Assembly (NCBI RefSeq): GCF_030269305.1
Contig: NZ_BSTC01000002.1
Span: 310,001 to 374,000 of the forward strand
Reading direction: 5' to 3'
DNA: 64,000 nucleotides
Source: Kineosporia sp. NBRC 101731
Lineage (GTDB): Bacteria; Actinomycetota; Actinomycetes; Actinomycetales; Kineosporiaceae
In this document: piece by piece, positions 43,865 through 53,959 of the stretch
Layout: each line of letters begins with the position of its first letter
How positions within the stretch are numbered: the stretch's first letter is position 1
Notes under the pieces: model-generated
The model's input: the letters and a program-made list of their open reading frames with translations, nothing else
What the model was told of the DNA's origin: nothing
Databases searched by the model: none
Position numbers and translations under genes: made by a program

Positions 43865-45732
43865 AGCTGACCCGCCTCCAGTCCCGGCTCCTCGAGCTGC
43901 CCCTCCATCTCGGGCCCCGGCGCGAGCATCAGCAGTGAACCGGTGTCGGTGCCCAGATGAGGTACCAGCGGTAGCGGGGACCCGACCAGCAGCGCCCCGA
44001 CCTGCTTGGGCAGGGTCAGACGGAACACCGCCCCGACCCCCGGCTCGCCCCAGACCTGCAACCAGCCCCCGTGCAGGTGGGCGTCTTCCTGCGAGATGGA
44101 CAGTCCCAGACCGGTGCCCCCGGTGGTGCGTGCCCGCGCCGGATCAGCGCGCCAGAACCGGTTGAAGACCATGCTCAGCTCTTCCGAGCTGAGCCCCACC
44201 CCGTGGTCGCGCACGGCGATGGCCACAGCGTCGGTCGACTCGGCCACCTGCACCTCGATCGGCCGGCCCTCACCGTGCTCGATCGCGTTGCCGACCAGGT
44301 TGCGCACCACCCGCTCGACCCGGCGGGAATCCACCTGGGCCACACAGGGGTGCAAGGAGAGCTGCAGCACGATCGTGCTGCCCTTGCGCTCGGCGAGCGG
44401 CACCAGGTTGTCGACGACCCGCTCGGCGAGCTCACGCACGTCCACCGACTCGACGTCCAGCACCGCGGCCCCGGCGTCGAACCGGCTGATCTCCAGCAGG
44501 TCGCCGAGCAGGGACTCGAACCGGTCGAGCTGGGTCTGCAGCAGCTCGGCGCTGCGCCTCAGCACCGGGTCGCCGAGTTCGTCCCGGCTCTCGTGGATGA
44601 CCTCGCTGGCCATCCGGATCGTGGTGAGAGGGGTCCGCAGTTCGTGCGAGACGTCGGAGACGAAGCGCCGCTGCACACGGGAAAGCTCTTCGAGCTGGTG
44701 GATCTGCCGTTCCAGGCCTGCCGCCATGCCGTTGAACGCCCGCCCCAGCCGGGCGATGTCGTCCTGTCCACGCACCTTCATGCGCATGTCCAGGCGGCCG
44801 GAGGCCAGTTGCTCGGCGGTCTTCGCGGCCTGCCGGATCGGCGTCACCACCTGCCGGGTGATCACGTAGGCCACACCGCCGACCAGCAGCACCAGGCCCA
44901 GCCCGGAGGGCAGCAGTGTGCGCCGCACCAGGTCGAGGATCTGCGTCTCCCGCTCCAGCGGGAAGACGAAGTACAGCTCGTAGTCGCCGGACAGCGGCAC
45001 GTCGATGATGGTGCCGACGGCCAGCGCCGGCACCTCCTCACCGTTCAGCGGCATGGTGGTGATCTGCGACTGCTGACGGCCACGGGAGTTCACCGCGTCG
45101 CGCAGCGTCTGCGGGATCACGTTCAGCGGGACGCCGGGAGTGGCCCGGTCTTTCAGTTCGGTCGGCTGGGTGGATCGCTGCGCCCGGCGCAGGATCACCT
45201 CGCGGCTGTCGGTGCCCTCCGGCCCCTGCAACTGGGCCAGGAGGTCGTTGATGTCGCTCTCCTGGCGTGTGCTGTCCGGGTAGTCGGTGGCCGCCAGGAC
45301 GGTGTTGGCCTCATCGGTCAGGCTGGCCGCCTCCGCCGTGGCGGTCTCGGTGCGGGAGTCGATCAGACCGTCCCGGATCCGCATCAGGAGGAAGTTGCCG
45401 ACCACCAGCACCACGCCCAGGCCGAGCAGCATGGTGGTGGCGACCACGCGCAGCCGCATCGACCGGCTCCACCGCCGCCGGATCTTCTTGAGCAGTTTCT
45501 TCGCGCGCCACATCACCCCGTGCCGAACACGGCCGAAGAACCGCCTCGCCCGACCGACCGGACCCCGGGAAGCCGGCCGCGCCGGAGCAGGTGCCCCGGC
45601 CGCGGGCCGGCGGACGGCCCGGGCCGGACCCGTCGGTTTCTTGGCCTGACCGCTGGCCCCGGTGGACTTGGCCCCAGCGGACTTGGCCCCGGTGGACTTG
45701 GCCCCGCCGGACTTCGGTGACCCCCCCGCCAC
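43861..45732 (-). CDS. mtrB: Sensor histidine kinase MtrB
   Basis: The 623-residue kinase of the essential MtrAB system coordinates cell-wall growth and division. It has membrane helices near residues 95-115 and 285-305 around the extracellular sensor, then a HAMP domain (TRQVVTPIRQAAKTAEQLASG), the H-box FVSDVSHELRTPLTTIRMA (His about 367), the N-box RNLVGNAIEHGE and G-box DHGVGL. It also has an unusual N-terminal cytoplasmic extension of about 85 residues with GAKST/GAKSA repeats (DNA repeat 45655-45714) and a very basic end. It lies 3 bases after mtrA. Confidence 0.96.
   Translation of the reverse strand: MAGGSPKSGGAKSTGAKSAGAKSTGASGQAKKPTGPARAVRRPAAGAPAPARPASRGPVGRARRFFGRVRHGVMWRAKKLLKKIRRRWSRSMRLRVVATTMLLGLGVVLVVGNFLLMRIRDGLIDSRTETATAEAASLTDEANTVLAATDYPDSTRQESDINDLLAQLQGPEGTDSREVILRRAQRSTQPTELKDRATPGVPLNVIPQTLRDAVNSRGRQQSQITTMPLNGEEVPALAVGTIIDVPLSGDYELYFVFPLERETQILDLVRRTLLPSGLGLVLLVGGVAYVITRQVVTPIRQAAKTAEQLASGRLDMRMKVRGQDDIARLGRAFNGMAAGLERQIHQLEELSRVQRRFVSDVSHELRTPLTTIRMASEVIHESRDELGDPVLRRSAELLQTQLDRFESLLGDLLEISRFDAGAAVLDVESVDVRELAERVVDNLVPLAERKGSTIVLQLSLHPCVAQVDSRRVERVVRNLVGNAIEHGEGRPIEVQVAESTDAVAIAVRDHGVGLSSEELSMVFNRFWRADPARARTTGGTGLGLSISQEDAHLHGGWLQVWGEPGVGAVFRLTLPKQVGALLVGSPLPLVPHLGTDTGSLLMLAPGPEMEGQLEEPGLEAGQL
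45655..45714. repeat. 15-bp tandem repeat in mtrB
   Basis: About four imperfect copies of a 15-bp unit (GGCCCCGGTGGACTT type) encode the repeated pentapeptide GAKST/GAKSA near the MtrB N-terminus. The repeat keeps frame, so copy number changes would alter the length of the cytoplasmic extension without breaking the protein. Confidence 0.85.
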
Positions 45733-45735
45733 CGG

Positions 45736-46422
45736 CTAGGCCGGCCCGGCCTTGTACCCGACGCCGCGCACGGTGACCACGATCTCCGGCCGCTCGGGGT
45801 CTTTCTCGATCTTCGACCGCAACCGCTGCACGTGAACGTTCACCAGACGGGTGTCCGCCGCGTGCCGGTATCCCCAGACCTGCTCCAGCAGCACCTCACG
45901 GGTGAACACCTGCCAGGGCTTGCGGGCGAGTGCGACCAGCAGGTCGAACTCCAGCGGGGTCAGCGAGATCACCTCACCGCCGCGCCGGACCACGTGCCCG
46001 GCGACGTCGATGGAGACCTCACCGATCTCCAGGGCCTCCGGCGCCGGCTCGTCGGTGCGCCGCAGCCGCGCCCGAACGCGCGCGACCAGCTCTTTCGGCT
46101 TGAAGGGCTTGACCATGTAGTCGTCGGCACCCGACTCCAGCCCCAGTACGACGTCGACCGTGTCGGTCTTCGCCGTCAGCATCACGATCGGGACGCCCGA
46201 CTCCGCCCGGATCAGGCGGCAGACCTCGATGCCGTCTTTGCCCGGCAGCATCAGGTCGAGCAACACCAGATCAGGACGGGTGGCACGGAACGCCTCCAGT
46301 GCCCCTGCGCCGTCCGCGCAGAAAACTGGCTCGAACCCCTCGCCCCGCAGGACGATCCCGAGCATCTCCGACAGTGCATTGTCGTCATCGACGACGAGAA
46401 CCCGGCCTCTCATGGGGGACAT
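45736..46422 (-). CDS. mtrA: Response regulator MtrA
   Basis: The 228-residue OmpR/PhoB-type regulator has a receiver domain (about 8-120) with the acidic pocket VLVVDDD, phospho-accepting Asp in LVLLDLMLPGKDG and Lys in MVKPFKPKEL. The winged-helix domain (about 130-228) ends PEIVVTVRGVGYKAG. The start MSPMRGRVLVVDDD matches the family; the much longer frame upstream is a shadow. In mycobacteria and Streptomyces MtrA controls cell-wall and developmental genes. It is divergent from the DUF7847/MoxR operon. Confidence 0.96.
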   Translation of the reverse strand: MSPMRGRVLVVDDDNALSEMLGIVLRGEGFEPVFCADGAGALEAFRATRPDLVLLDLMLPGKDGIEVCRLIRAESGVPIVMLTAKTDTVDVVLGLESGADDYMVKPFKPKELVARVRARLRRTDEPAPEALEIGEVSIDVAGHVVRRGGEVISLTPLEFDLLVALARKPWQVFTREVLLEQVWGYRHAADTRLVNVHVQRLRSKIEKDPERPEIVVTVRGVGYKAGPA

Positions 46423-46544
46423 CGTGTCAAAGACCGGGGACAAAAAACGAAACGGGCCCGACATGCCAGGATGAACCTCCGGGGCAAGATGGTCATCAGC
46501 CCCGTTCGACGCGGTGGGGAAGAACGAGCGGGAGGGGTTGCCGG

Positions 46545-47981
46545 GTGTCCGAACAACCAGGTGGCTGGTCGGTACCCGGTGGTGAACCGGAGAAGCGTCC
46601 CGGCTCGTCCTCCGACGATCAATCCGCAGGTCAGCAGGCAGATCAACAGCAACCACAAGAGACGCCGACGGGCTCCGCGCCCGGGTCGCCCCCTTCGGGT
46701 TGGGGCTGGGGCGGAAGTCAGCCGCCCTCTCATCCGCAGCAGACACAGCAGCCGCAGTACCCACAGCAACAACCGCCCCATTCCCAGCAGTCTCCGTACC
46801 CCCCGCAGCCGGGATGGAACGGTCAGGGCCACGGACAGCCCGGCTACGCACCCCCTCCGGGTCCCGATCAGCCGCCGGGCTGGGGTGCGCCTCCCTCCGG
46901 CTGGAACGCGGCACCACCCCAGAACAACGGGTGGGGTGCTCCTCCTCCGCAGGGCGGCTGGAACTCCCCCTCCCCGGGACAGCCCGGCTGGCAGCGGGGT
47001 GCGGGCCGGGGTGCGGGCATCATCCCGATGCGTCCGCTGAGCATCGGCGAGATCTACGACGGCTCGATCCGCGCGATCCGCGCCAACCCGCGCACCATGG
47101 TCGGGTTCTCCGCGATCATCGGCGCGATCATCATCGCGCTGGGCACCGTGCCGCAGCTGCTGGCCCTCAACGACCTCTTCTCCAACCCGCTGCTCACCAG
47201 CGACGCCGAGACGCTGGACACGATGGACTGGGACTCCTTCTACGACCTGTTCGGCGTCCTCGGGGTGACGCTGCTCGTCTCCCTGGTCCAGTCGGTGCTC
47301 TCCACCACGATCATCACCGGCATGCTCATCGTCGCCGTCGGCGGTGCCGTGCGGGGCGAGACGCTCTCCCCGGGGCAGCTGTGGCAGCGGGCCCGCCACC
47401 GCCTCTGGTCCGTGCTCGGCCTGGCGCTGCTCATGGTTCTCGTCGCACCGCTGTTCATCGGCCTCTGCCTGGTCCCGGGCGGCCTGCTGACCTGGGCCGG
47501 CATCTCCGGCGACAGCGACGGCCTGCTGATCGCCGGGGTCATCGCGCTGCTGGCCGGCGGGCTCGCCGGAGCCCTCACCTACGCCGTGTTCTACCTGGGC
47601 TTCTGGTCGGTGGCCGCACCCGCCCTGCTGCTCGAGAACCTCGGCGTCGTCGCCGCGCTGCGCCGCTCGGCCCGCCTGGTGCGCGGCTCGTTCTGGCGGG
47701 TGTTCGGCATCAGCCTGCTGACCATGGTGATCGCGTCCGTGATCACCCAGATCTTCGGGGTGCCGTTCCAGCTCATCGGCAACGTGGTCTCGCTCTCGGG
47801 CGACCTCGACCTGGGCACCTCCCTGTTCGTGCAGCAGATATTCACCGACGTCGGCACGATCCTGGCGGGCGCCGTGGTCTACCCGTTCTCCGCCGGCGCC
47901 ATCGCCCTGCTCTACCTCGACCTGCGGATGCGGCGCGAGGGCATGGATGTGGAGATGCTGCGCTCGGAGCAGCCCCGGTGA
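46545..47981 (+). CDS. Multi-pass membrane protein, DUF7847-like, with disordered N-terminus
   Basis: About 478 residues. The first 165 are Gln/Pro/Gly-rich (QQPQYPQQQPPHSQQ type) and probably disordered and cytoplasmic. A polytopic membrane part follows with about six helices, beginning at IIPMRPLSIGEIYDGSIRAIRANPRTMVG, the signature of the glycerophosphodiester-phosphodiesterase-membrane-domain-like family. The start GTG has GGAGGGG 7 bases upstream. The stop overlaps the next start (GTGA). It heads a five-gene operon with DUF4129, DUF4350, MoxR and DUF58 proteins. Confidence 0.85.
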   Translation: MSEQPGGWSVPGGEPEKRPGSSSDDQSAGQQADQQQPQETPTGSAPGSPPSGWGWGGSQPPSHPQQTQQPQYPQQQPPHSQQSPYPPQPGWNGQGHGQPGYAPPPGPDQPPGWGAPPSGWNAAPPQNNGWGAPPPQGGWNSPSPGQPGWQRGAGRGAGIIPMRPLSIGEIYDGSIRAIRANPRTMVGFSAIIGAIIIALGTVPQLLALNDLFSNPLLTSDAETLDTMDWDSFYDLFGVLGVTLLVSLVQSVLSTTIITGMLIVAVGGAVRGETLSPGQLWQRARHRLWSVLGLALLMVLVAPLFIGLCLVPGGLLTWAGISGDSDGLLIAGVIALLAGGLAGALTYAVFYLGFWSVAAPALLLENLGVVAALRRSARLVRGSFWRVFGISLLTMVIASVITQIFGVPFQLIGNVVSLSGDLDLGTSLFVQQIFTDVGTILAGAVVYPFSAGAIALLYLDLRMRREGMDVEMLRSEQPR

Positions 47982-48658
47982 AGTTCGCAGCACCGCCGGC
48001 CGAGGTCCCCGTCGAGCCGGACCGTGGGCAGGCCCGGGAGTGGGTCGTCTCCGAGCTGAGCCGCCGGGAGTACCAGGAGGCGCGGCCCGGGCTCATCCAG
48101 CGGGCGGTCGACTGGATCCAGGAGAAGTTCCAGGGTGTCCATCCCGGCTTCGATTCACCGGTCCAGATCACCGTCACGATCCTCGCCGTGCTGCTGGTGG
48201 TCGCGGTCGGTCTGGCGCTCTGGCGCTCCGGCGGTATCCGCCGGGGCCACCGGCGGCGTCCGGCGGCGGTGCTGCCGGCCCACGTCACCACCGCCGCCGA
48301 CCATCGCGCCGCCGCGGACCGGCTCGCCGCCGCCGGCCAGTGGGGCGACGCCGTGCTGGAACGCTTCCGGGCCGTCGCCCGGGAACTCGGCGAGCGCGCG
48401 CTGGTACCGGTCTTCCCCGGCGCGACCGCCGTCGAGGTGGCCCGTGAGGGTGGCACGGCCCTGCCCGCACTGGCCGGTGACCTGCGCACGGCCGCCCGGC
48501 ATTTCGACGACATCTGTTACGGCCACCTGGAACTGACCGATGAGCGGGGACGCGAGGCGGACGGGTTCCTGCGCCGGCTGGACGAGCAGGTGCGGGCCGC
48601 CCGGGCGACCGCCGGTCTGCCCCGGGACAACAACACTGAACAGGTGACTTCGCGATGA
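47978..48658 (+). CDS. DUF4129 domain protein
   Basis: About 226 residues with one membrane helix (VQITVTILAVLLVVAVGLALW) and a C-terminal DUF4129 domain (AADRLAAAGQWGDAVLERFRAVARELGER, then TAVEVAREGGTALPALAGDLRTAARHFDDICYG). Such proteins recur with MoxR ATPases and DUF58 proteins. It starts with GTG inside the stop of the previous gene and its stop overlaps the next start (ATGA). Confidence 0.88.
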   Translation: MKFAAPPAEVPVEPDRGQAREWVVSELSRREYQEARPGLIQRAVDWIQEKFQGVHPGFDSPVQITVTILAVLLVVAVGLALWRSGGIRRGHRRRPAAVLPAHVTTAADHRAAADRLAAAGQWGDAVLERFRAVARELGERALVPVFPGATAVEVAREGGTALPALAGDLRTAARHFDDICYGHLELTDERGREADGFLRRLDEQVRAARATAGLPRDNNTEQVTSR

Positions 48659-49911
48659 GCACGGCCGCCGAGGCCCCGATCGCCGCCCCCGCACCTCCGA
48701 GCCTGCGTCAGGACTCGACGGCAGCCTGGCGGCGCTGGCGCTGGCCGCTGTGTGTGCTCGTGGTCATCGTCCTCGCAGGCACCGTGATCGCACTGACCGT
48801 TCCGGCCGGCGATGACGGCCGGCGGCTGAGTCCCGCCAACGCCGCTCCCGAGGGCGGCCGGGCCCTGGCCCAGGTTCTGGGCCGCCAGGGGGTCGACGTG
48901 GTGCGGGCCGACCGCACGGACGAGGCCACGGGTGCCACGACCCTGGCCAGCACCCTGGTGGTCGCCGACACCATGCTGCTCGCACCCGAGCAGCTCGACC
49001 GGCTGGCCCGGGACGACGCGAGCCGGCTGGTCCTGATCGAGCCGGACGAGGTCACCCTGAGCGTGCTGGCCCCCCAGGTGCGGGCCGCCGGCTACAGCAA
49101 CCGCACCGATCCGGAGTACGCCGACTGCTCGGTCGGGGCTGCGGTCACCGCCGGAGACATCCGGGGCGGTGGCCATCTCTACGCCCGTTCCGGCAGGGCC
49201 ACGGACGGCGGGGTGGCCGTCTGCTACCCGCAGTCCGACTCCGACGACACCTCGGGGGTAGACAGCAGTACCGAGCGCGGCAGCTATGTGGTGACGACGG
49301 CGAACGGCCGGCAGGTCATCGTGATCGGCCAGTCCGACCTCCTCACCAACGAGCACCTCGCCGAGAACGGCAACGCGGCCCTGGCCCTGAACACGTTCGG
49401 CGCGCAGTCGTCGCTGGTCTGGTACATGCCCGACCCGCTGGAGGTGGTCGGCGCCGACCAGCGGCCCGCGTTGACCGACCTGATGCCCGGCTGGGTGCTC
49501 TGGTCGCTGGCCCAGCTGGCCCTCGTGACCCTGCTGGCGATGGCCTGGCGCGCGCGGCGCTTCGGCCGGCTGGTCGGCGAACCGCTGCCGGTGGTCGTGC
49601 GGGCCGCCGAGACCCAGGAGGGCCGGGCGCGGCTGTACCGCCAGGCCGGGGCCCGGGGCCGGGCCGCGGCCACGCTCCGCACCACCAGCCTGCGCCGCCT
49701 GGCCACCCGGGTCGCCGCCCCGGGCGGCACCACCCCACAACAGCTGGTGGTCCTGGTGGCCGCCGCGACCGGCCGGAACCTCTTCGAGGTCGAGCAGACC
49801 CTGCTCGGCCCGGCGCCGGCGTCCGACGGTGCCCTGGTCGAACTGGCCGACCGGCTGGACGCACTCGAACGGGCCGCCGGCATCCACAGCACCCCCACCC
49901 GTCCCCGCTGA
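48655..49911 (+). CDS. DUF4350 domain protein
   Basis: The 418-residue membrane protein has a membrane helix near residue 30 (LCVLVVIVLAGTVIALTV), a large extracellular GATase-like DUF4350 domain (NAAPEGGRALAQVLGRQGVDVVRAD, then LVVADTMLLAPEQLDRLA) and a second helix near residue 280 (WVLWSLAQLALVTLLAMAW). The typical Cys-His nucleophile pair of glutamine amidotransferases is not visible, so it is likely non-enzymatic. It is translationally coupled to the DUF4129 gene. Confidence 0.87.
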   Translation: MSTAAEAPIAAPAPPSLRQDSTAAWRRWRWPLCVLVVIVLAGTVIALTVPAGDDGRRLSPANAAPEGGRALAQVLGRQGVDVVRADRTDEATGATTLASTLVVADTMLLAPEQLDRLARDDASRLVLIEPDEVTLSVLAPQVRAAGYSNRTDPEYADCSVGAAVTAGDIRGGGHLYARSGRATDGGVAVCYPQSDSDDTSGVDSSTERGSYVVTTANGRQVIVIGQSDLLTNEHLAENGNAALALNTFGAQSSLVWYMPDPLEVVGADQRPALTDLMPGWVLWSLAQLALVTLLAMAWRARRFGRLVGEPLPVVVRAAETQEGRARLYRQAGARGRAAATLRTTSLRRLATRVAAPGGTTPQQLVVLVAAATGRNLFEVEQTLLGPAPASDGALVELADRLDALERAAGIHSTPTRPR

Positions 49912-49939
49912 CACCGCACGATCTGAGAGGCTCGCCTTC

Positions 49940-50959
<1,020 letters not shown>

Positions 50960-50964
50960 CCGGC

Positions 50965-52257
50965 ATGACCATCAGCGGGCGCGCCGTCGTCCTGGCCGCG
51001 ATCGGCCTGGTGCCGGTCGTACTGTGGCCGGGCTGGGGATCGCTACTGGGCTGGGCTGCCCTGTTCGCCGTGGCGGTGCTGATCGACCTGCTCCTGGCCG
51101 GGTCGGCCCGTGCCCTGCGGGTGCACCGGGAGCCGATCGCCACGATCCGGATGGGCACCTCCACCCCGGGTTCGTTCGTGCTGACCAACCCGGGCCGGCG
51201 CACCGTGCGGGGGTCCCTGCGCGATGCGTGGCAGCCCTCAGCGGGCGCCACCGGTGAACGGCACCGGGTGAAGCTGCCCGCGGGCCAGAGCCGCCGCATC
51301 GTGACCACGCTCACGCCCACCCGGCGAGGTGACCGGCAGGCCGGTGACGTGACCGTGCGCAGCTTCGGACCACTCGGTATCGCCGCCCGCCAGTACTCCC
51401 TGCCCGCCCCCGGGCACCTGCGGGTGTTGCCGCCCTTCACCTCCCGCAAGCACCTGCCCAGCAAGCTGGCCCGGCTGCGGGAACTGGACGGCCGTACCTC
51501 GCTGCGGATCCGCGGGCAGGGTACGGAATTCGACTCGCTGCGCGACTACGTCGGCGGTGACGACGTGCGCTCGATCGACTGGCGTGCCACGGCCCGGCGC
51601 GGCGGGGTGGTCGTGCGCACCTGGCGCCCCGAGCGCGACCGCCGGGTGCTACTCGTGCTCGACACCTCCCGCACCTCTGCGGCCCGGGTCGGCGACGAGC
51701 CTCGCCTCGATGCCGCCATGGACGCGGCGCTGCTGCTGGCCGCCCTGGCCTCGCGGGCCGGTGACCGAGTGGACCTGCTGGCCATGGACCGCCGGGTGCG
51801 GGCCCGCGTCGAGGGTGCCGGCCGTAGCGACTTACTGCCCCAGCTGGTCTCGGCCATGGCGCCGGTCGAGGCCGACCTGGTGGAGGCCGACTGGGCCGCG
51901 ATCGTGGCGACAGTGCTGGGCCGGATGTCGCAGCGGGCCCTCGTGGTGCTGCTGACCCCGCTGGAGGGCGCGGCGATCGAGGAGGGCCTGATGCCGGTGA
52001 TCGCCCGGCTCTGTTCCCGGCACCGGGTGGTCGTCGCGTCGGTCGCCGATCCGCAGGTGGCCGCGATGGCCGACGGACGCGGCGACGCCTACGCCGTCTA
52101 CGGTGCGGCCGCCGCCGGGCGCGCGGCCCTGGACCGGGCAGCGACCACGGCCGAGCTGCGCCGGATGGGCGTCGACGTGGTTGACGCCTCGCCCGAGGAC
52201 CTGCCTCCGCAACTGGCCGACCGCTACCTGGCGCTCAAAGCAGCTGGCCTGCTGTAG
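50965..52257 (+). CDS. DUF58 (VWA-like) domain protein
   Basis: The 430-residue protein has two N-terminal membrane helices (about 5-45) and the DUF58 block: [33 protein letters not shown] and [13 protein letters not shown], a MIDAS-like VWA start. DUF58 proteins are the usual partner of MoxR ATPases. It closes the operon begun at 46545. The whole operon (polytopic protein, DUF4129, DUF4350, MoxR, DUF58) is a recurring actinobacterial cassette, still without an assigned function. Confidence 0.93.
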   Translation: MTISGRAVVLAAIGLVPVVLWPGWGSLLGWAALFAVAVLIDLLLAGSARALRVHREPIATIRMGTSTPGSFVLTNPGRRTVRGSLRDAWQPSAGATGERHRVKLPAGQSRRIVTTLTPTRRGDRQAGDVTVRSFGPLGIAARQYSLPAPGHLRVLPPFTSRKHLPSKLARLRELDGRTSLRIRGQGTEFDSLRDYVGGDDVRSIDWRATARRGGVVVRTWRPERDRRVLLVLDTSRTSAARVGDEPRLDAAMDAALLLAALASRAGDRVDLLAMDRRVRARVEGAGRSDLLPQLVSAMAPVEADLVEADWAAIVATVLGRMSQRALVVLLTPLEGAAIEEGLMPVIARLCSRHRVVVASVADPQVAAMADGRGDAYAVYGAAAAGRAALDRAATTAELRRMGVDVVDASPEDLPPQLADRYLALKAAGLL

Positions 52258-52313
52258 CACCCGACGGGCGGGCTCTTCCCCCGCCACCTTGGTGACGTGG
52301 CTGTGAGCTGCTC

Positions 52314-52883
52314 TCAGAGCCCGGCGAGGAACTCCAGCACCCGCCCCGTCAGCAGCCCAGCCGCGACCGGGTCGTACTCACTGAAGCTCGAATCGGCGAA
52401 AAGGTGCGCGGAACCGGGATAGACGAACAGATCAATGCCGCTCTCGGCCGAGGCGAAGACCTCGGCCGCTGCCAGGTCGCCGGAGTCGGCGAACTCCGGA
52501 TCGGCAGCCATACCGTGGATCTGCGCCCGAACGCCCGGCCAGGAGCCGAACTCCGACGGCGGGACGAAACCACTCAGGAACAGGGCCCCCTTCGCGCCGG
52601 ATCGGGTGGCGACGAGCTGCGCTGCCGGCATCACCCCGAGCGAGAAGCCGGCGTAAACGAGCTCTGCAGGCAGCTCCTGGACCGCCTGCACCCCACGGTC
52701 GACCACCGTGTCGAAGCCCAGCGAGCGCGCATGGGCCACCCCCACGTCCACCGATGCGAAGGTCTTACCCTCGAAAAGATCTGGGGTGTGCACGATGTGC
52801 CCGGCCGCCCGCAGATCTCCGGCGAACTCCCGCACCCCGGCAGTCAACCCCAGGGCATGGTGGAACAGCACAACCTCGGCCAT
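52314..52883 (-). CDS. Dienelactone hydrolase family protein
   Basis: The 189-residue alpha/beta-hydrolase shows VVLFHHALGLTAGVREFAGDLRAAGH at the start, the nucleophile elbow AGFSLGVMPA, and DLFVYPGSAHLFAD, which provides the His. Typical dienelactone hydrolases use cysteine as nucleophile; this one has serine, so it is more likely a carboxylesterase-type member. Substrate unknown. It is convergent with the DUF58 gene. Confidence 0.88.
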   Translation of the reverse strand: MAEVVLFHHALGLTAGVREFAGDLRAAGHIVHTPDLFEGKTFASVDVGVAHARSLGFDTVVDRGVQAVQELPAELVYAGFSLGVMPAAQLVATRSGAKGALFLSGFVPPSEFGSWPGVRAQIHGMAADPEFADSGDLAAAEVFASAESGIDLFVYPGSAHLFADSSFSEYDPVAAGLLTGRVLEFLAGL

Positions 52884-52918
52884 CGTCCGCTCCCCTCGAA
52901 CAGGTGTCCTATCCCGGC

Positions 52919-53914
52919 TCAGCCTGCCACAGGCCGGACGTCACCGGCCAGTTCGGCGGCCAGGTCGCCGGTTTCACCGGCGAGTGCTGCCGTCCGGCCG
53001 TAGCGCCAGACGTATCCCAGGAAGACCAGCCAGACCACCGCGCCGATCGTGATGCGCGCCCAGGTCGGCAGCGGTGAGGGAGTCACGAAGGCCTCGACCA
53101 CGCCGGACACCAGCAGCACCACGACCAGCCCGATCGCGATCGTCACCATGGCCCGGCCCTCTTCCCCGACAGCCCGACCACGGCTGCGGGGCCCGGGATC
53201 GACCCAGGCCCAGAACACCTTGAGCCCGGCTCCCGCCGCGACGAACACGCAGGTCAGCTCGAGCAGACCGTGCGGCAGGATCAGACCGAAGAAAAGGTCG
53301 AGCCGGTCGTTCGCGGCCATCAGGCCGCCCACCAGCCCGAGGTTGAGTGCGTTCTGCGCCAGCACGTAGACCACACCGACCCCGGTGATGCCGAGCACGA
53401 AGCAGAGCGCGGCCACCCAGGCATTGTTCGTCCAGACCTGCACGGCGAAGCCGGAGGCCGCGTTCTCCGAGTAGTAGCTCTCGAAGTCGTTCTGCACCAG
53501 CTGCTGGATCTGCTGCTCGCTGCCGACCGAGGCCTGCACCCGCGGGGTCACCGCCACCCACCAGCCGAGCGCCAGGGCGACCAGGGCCGAGCCGGCCGCC
53601 GCGCCCAGGCTCCACCAGCGCGACCGGTACACCGCCGCGGGGAAGGACACCGTGAACATCCGGGCGAACTCGCGGGCCGGCGGCTCGTTGCCGCCGGAGA
53701 TGCGGGTGCGGGCCCGGCCCACGGTGCCGGAGAGGCGGGCCACCAGGGCGGGATCATGCGACGAGGAACGGACGACGGACAGGTGCGTCGCGGCGCGCTG
53801 GTACAGCAGCACCATCTCGTCCACCTCGGCACCGGTCAGCCGGCGCCGCTTCGTCAGCCGGTCGAGGCTGTTCCAGTCGGCCGAGTGCACGGCGACGAAT
53901 GCGTCCAGATCCAC
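52919..53914 (-). CDS. Stage II sporulation protein M-like membrane protein
   Basis: The 331-residue SpoIIM-domain protein has about five membrane helices. The N-terminus (MDLDAFVAVHSADWNSLDRLTKRRR) and ATHLSVVRSSSHDP are standard for the actinobacterial branch. The SpoIIM core includes GLLELTCVFVAAGAGLKVFWAWV. SpoIIM is a cell-wall-hydrolysis factor in Bacillus; the role in non-endospore-forming actinobacteria is unknown. It is divergent from the RDD gene, as in many actinobacteria. Confidence 0.9.
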   Translation of the reverse strand: MDLDAFVAVHSADWNSLDRLTKRRRLTGAEVDEMVLLYQRAATHLSVVRSSSHDPALVARLSGTVGRARTRISGGNEPPAREFARMFTVSFPAAVYRSRWWSLGAAAGSALVALALGWWVAVTPRVQASVGSEQQIQQLVQNDFESYYSENAASGFAVQVWTNNAWVAALCFVLGITGVGVVYVLAQNALNLGLVGGLMAANDRLDLFFGLILPHGLLELTCVFVAAGAGLKVFWAWVDPGPRSRGRAVGEEGRAMVTIAIGLVVVLLVSGVVEAFVTPSPLPTWARITIGAVVWLVFLGYVWRYGRTAALAGETGDLAAELAGDVRPVAG

Positions 53915-53959
53915 GGAGCGAGCCTAACCTTGTCGGTGGCACCACGTAGCCTGGCAGTT

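Noticed and set aside
41993-43870. 625-residue plus-strand frame opposite lpqB
   Set aside because: Antisense to LpqB, with no conserved motifs.
44071-45720. 549-residue plus-strand frame opposite mtrB
   Set aside because: Antisense to the complete MtrB kinase; low-complexity and motif-free.
46410-47993. 527-residue minus-strand frame opposite the DUF7847-like gene
   Set aside because: The plus-strand frame has a strong ribosome-binding site, membrane helices and operon overlaps; the minus frame has none of these.
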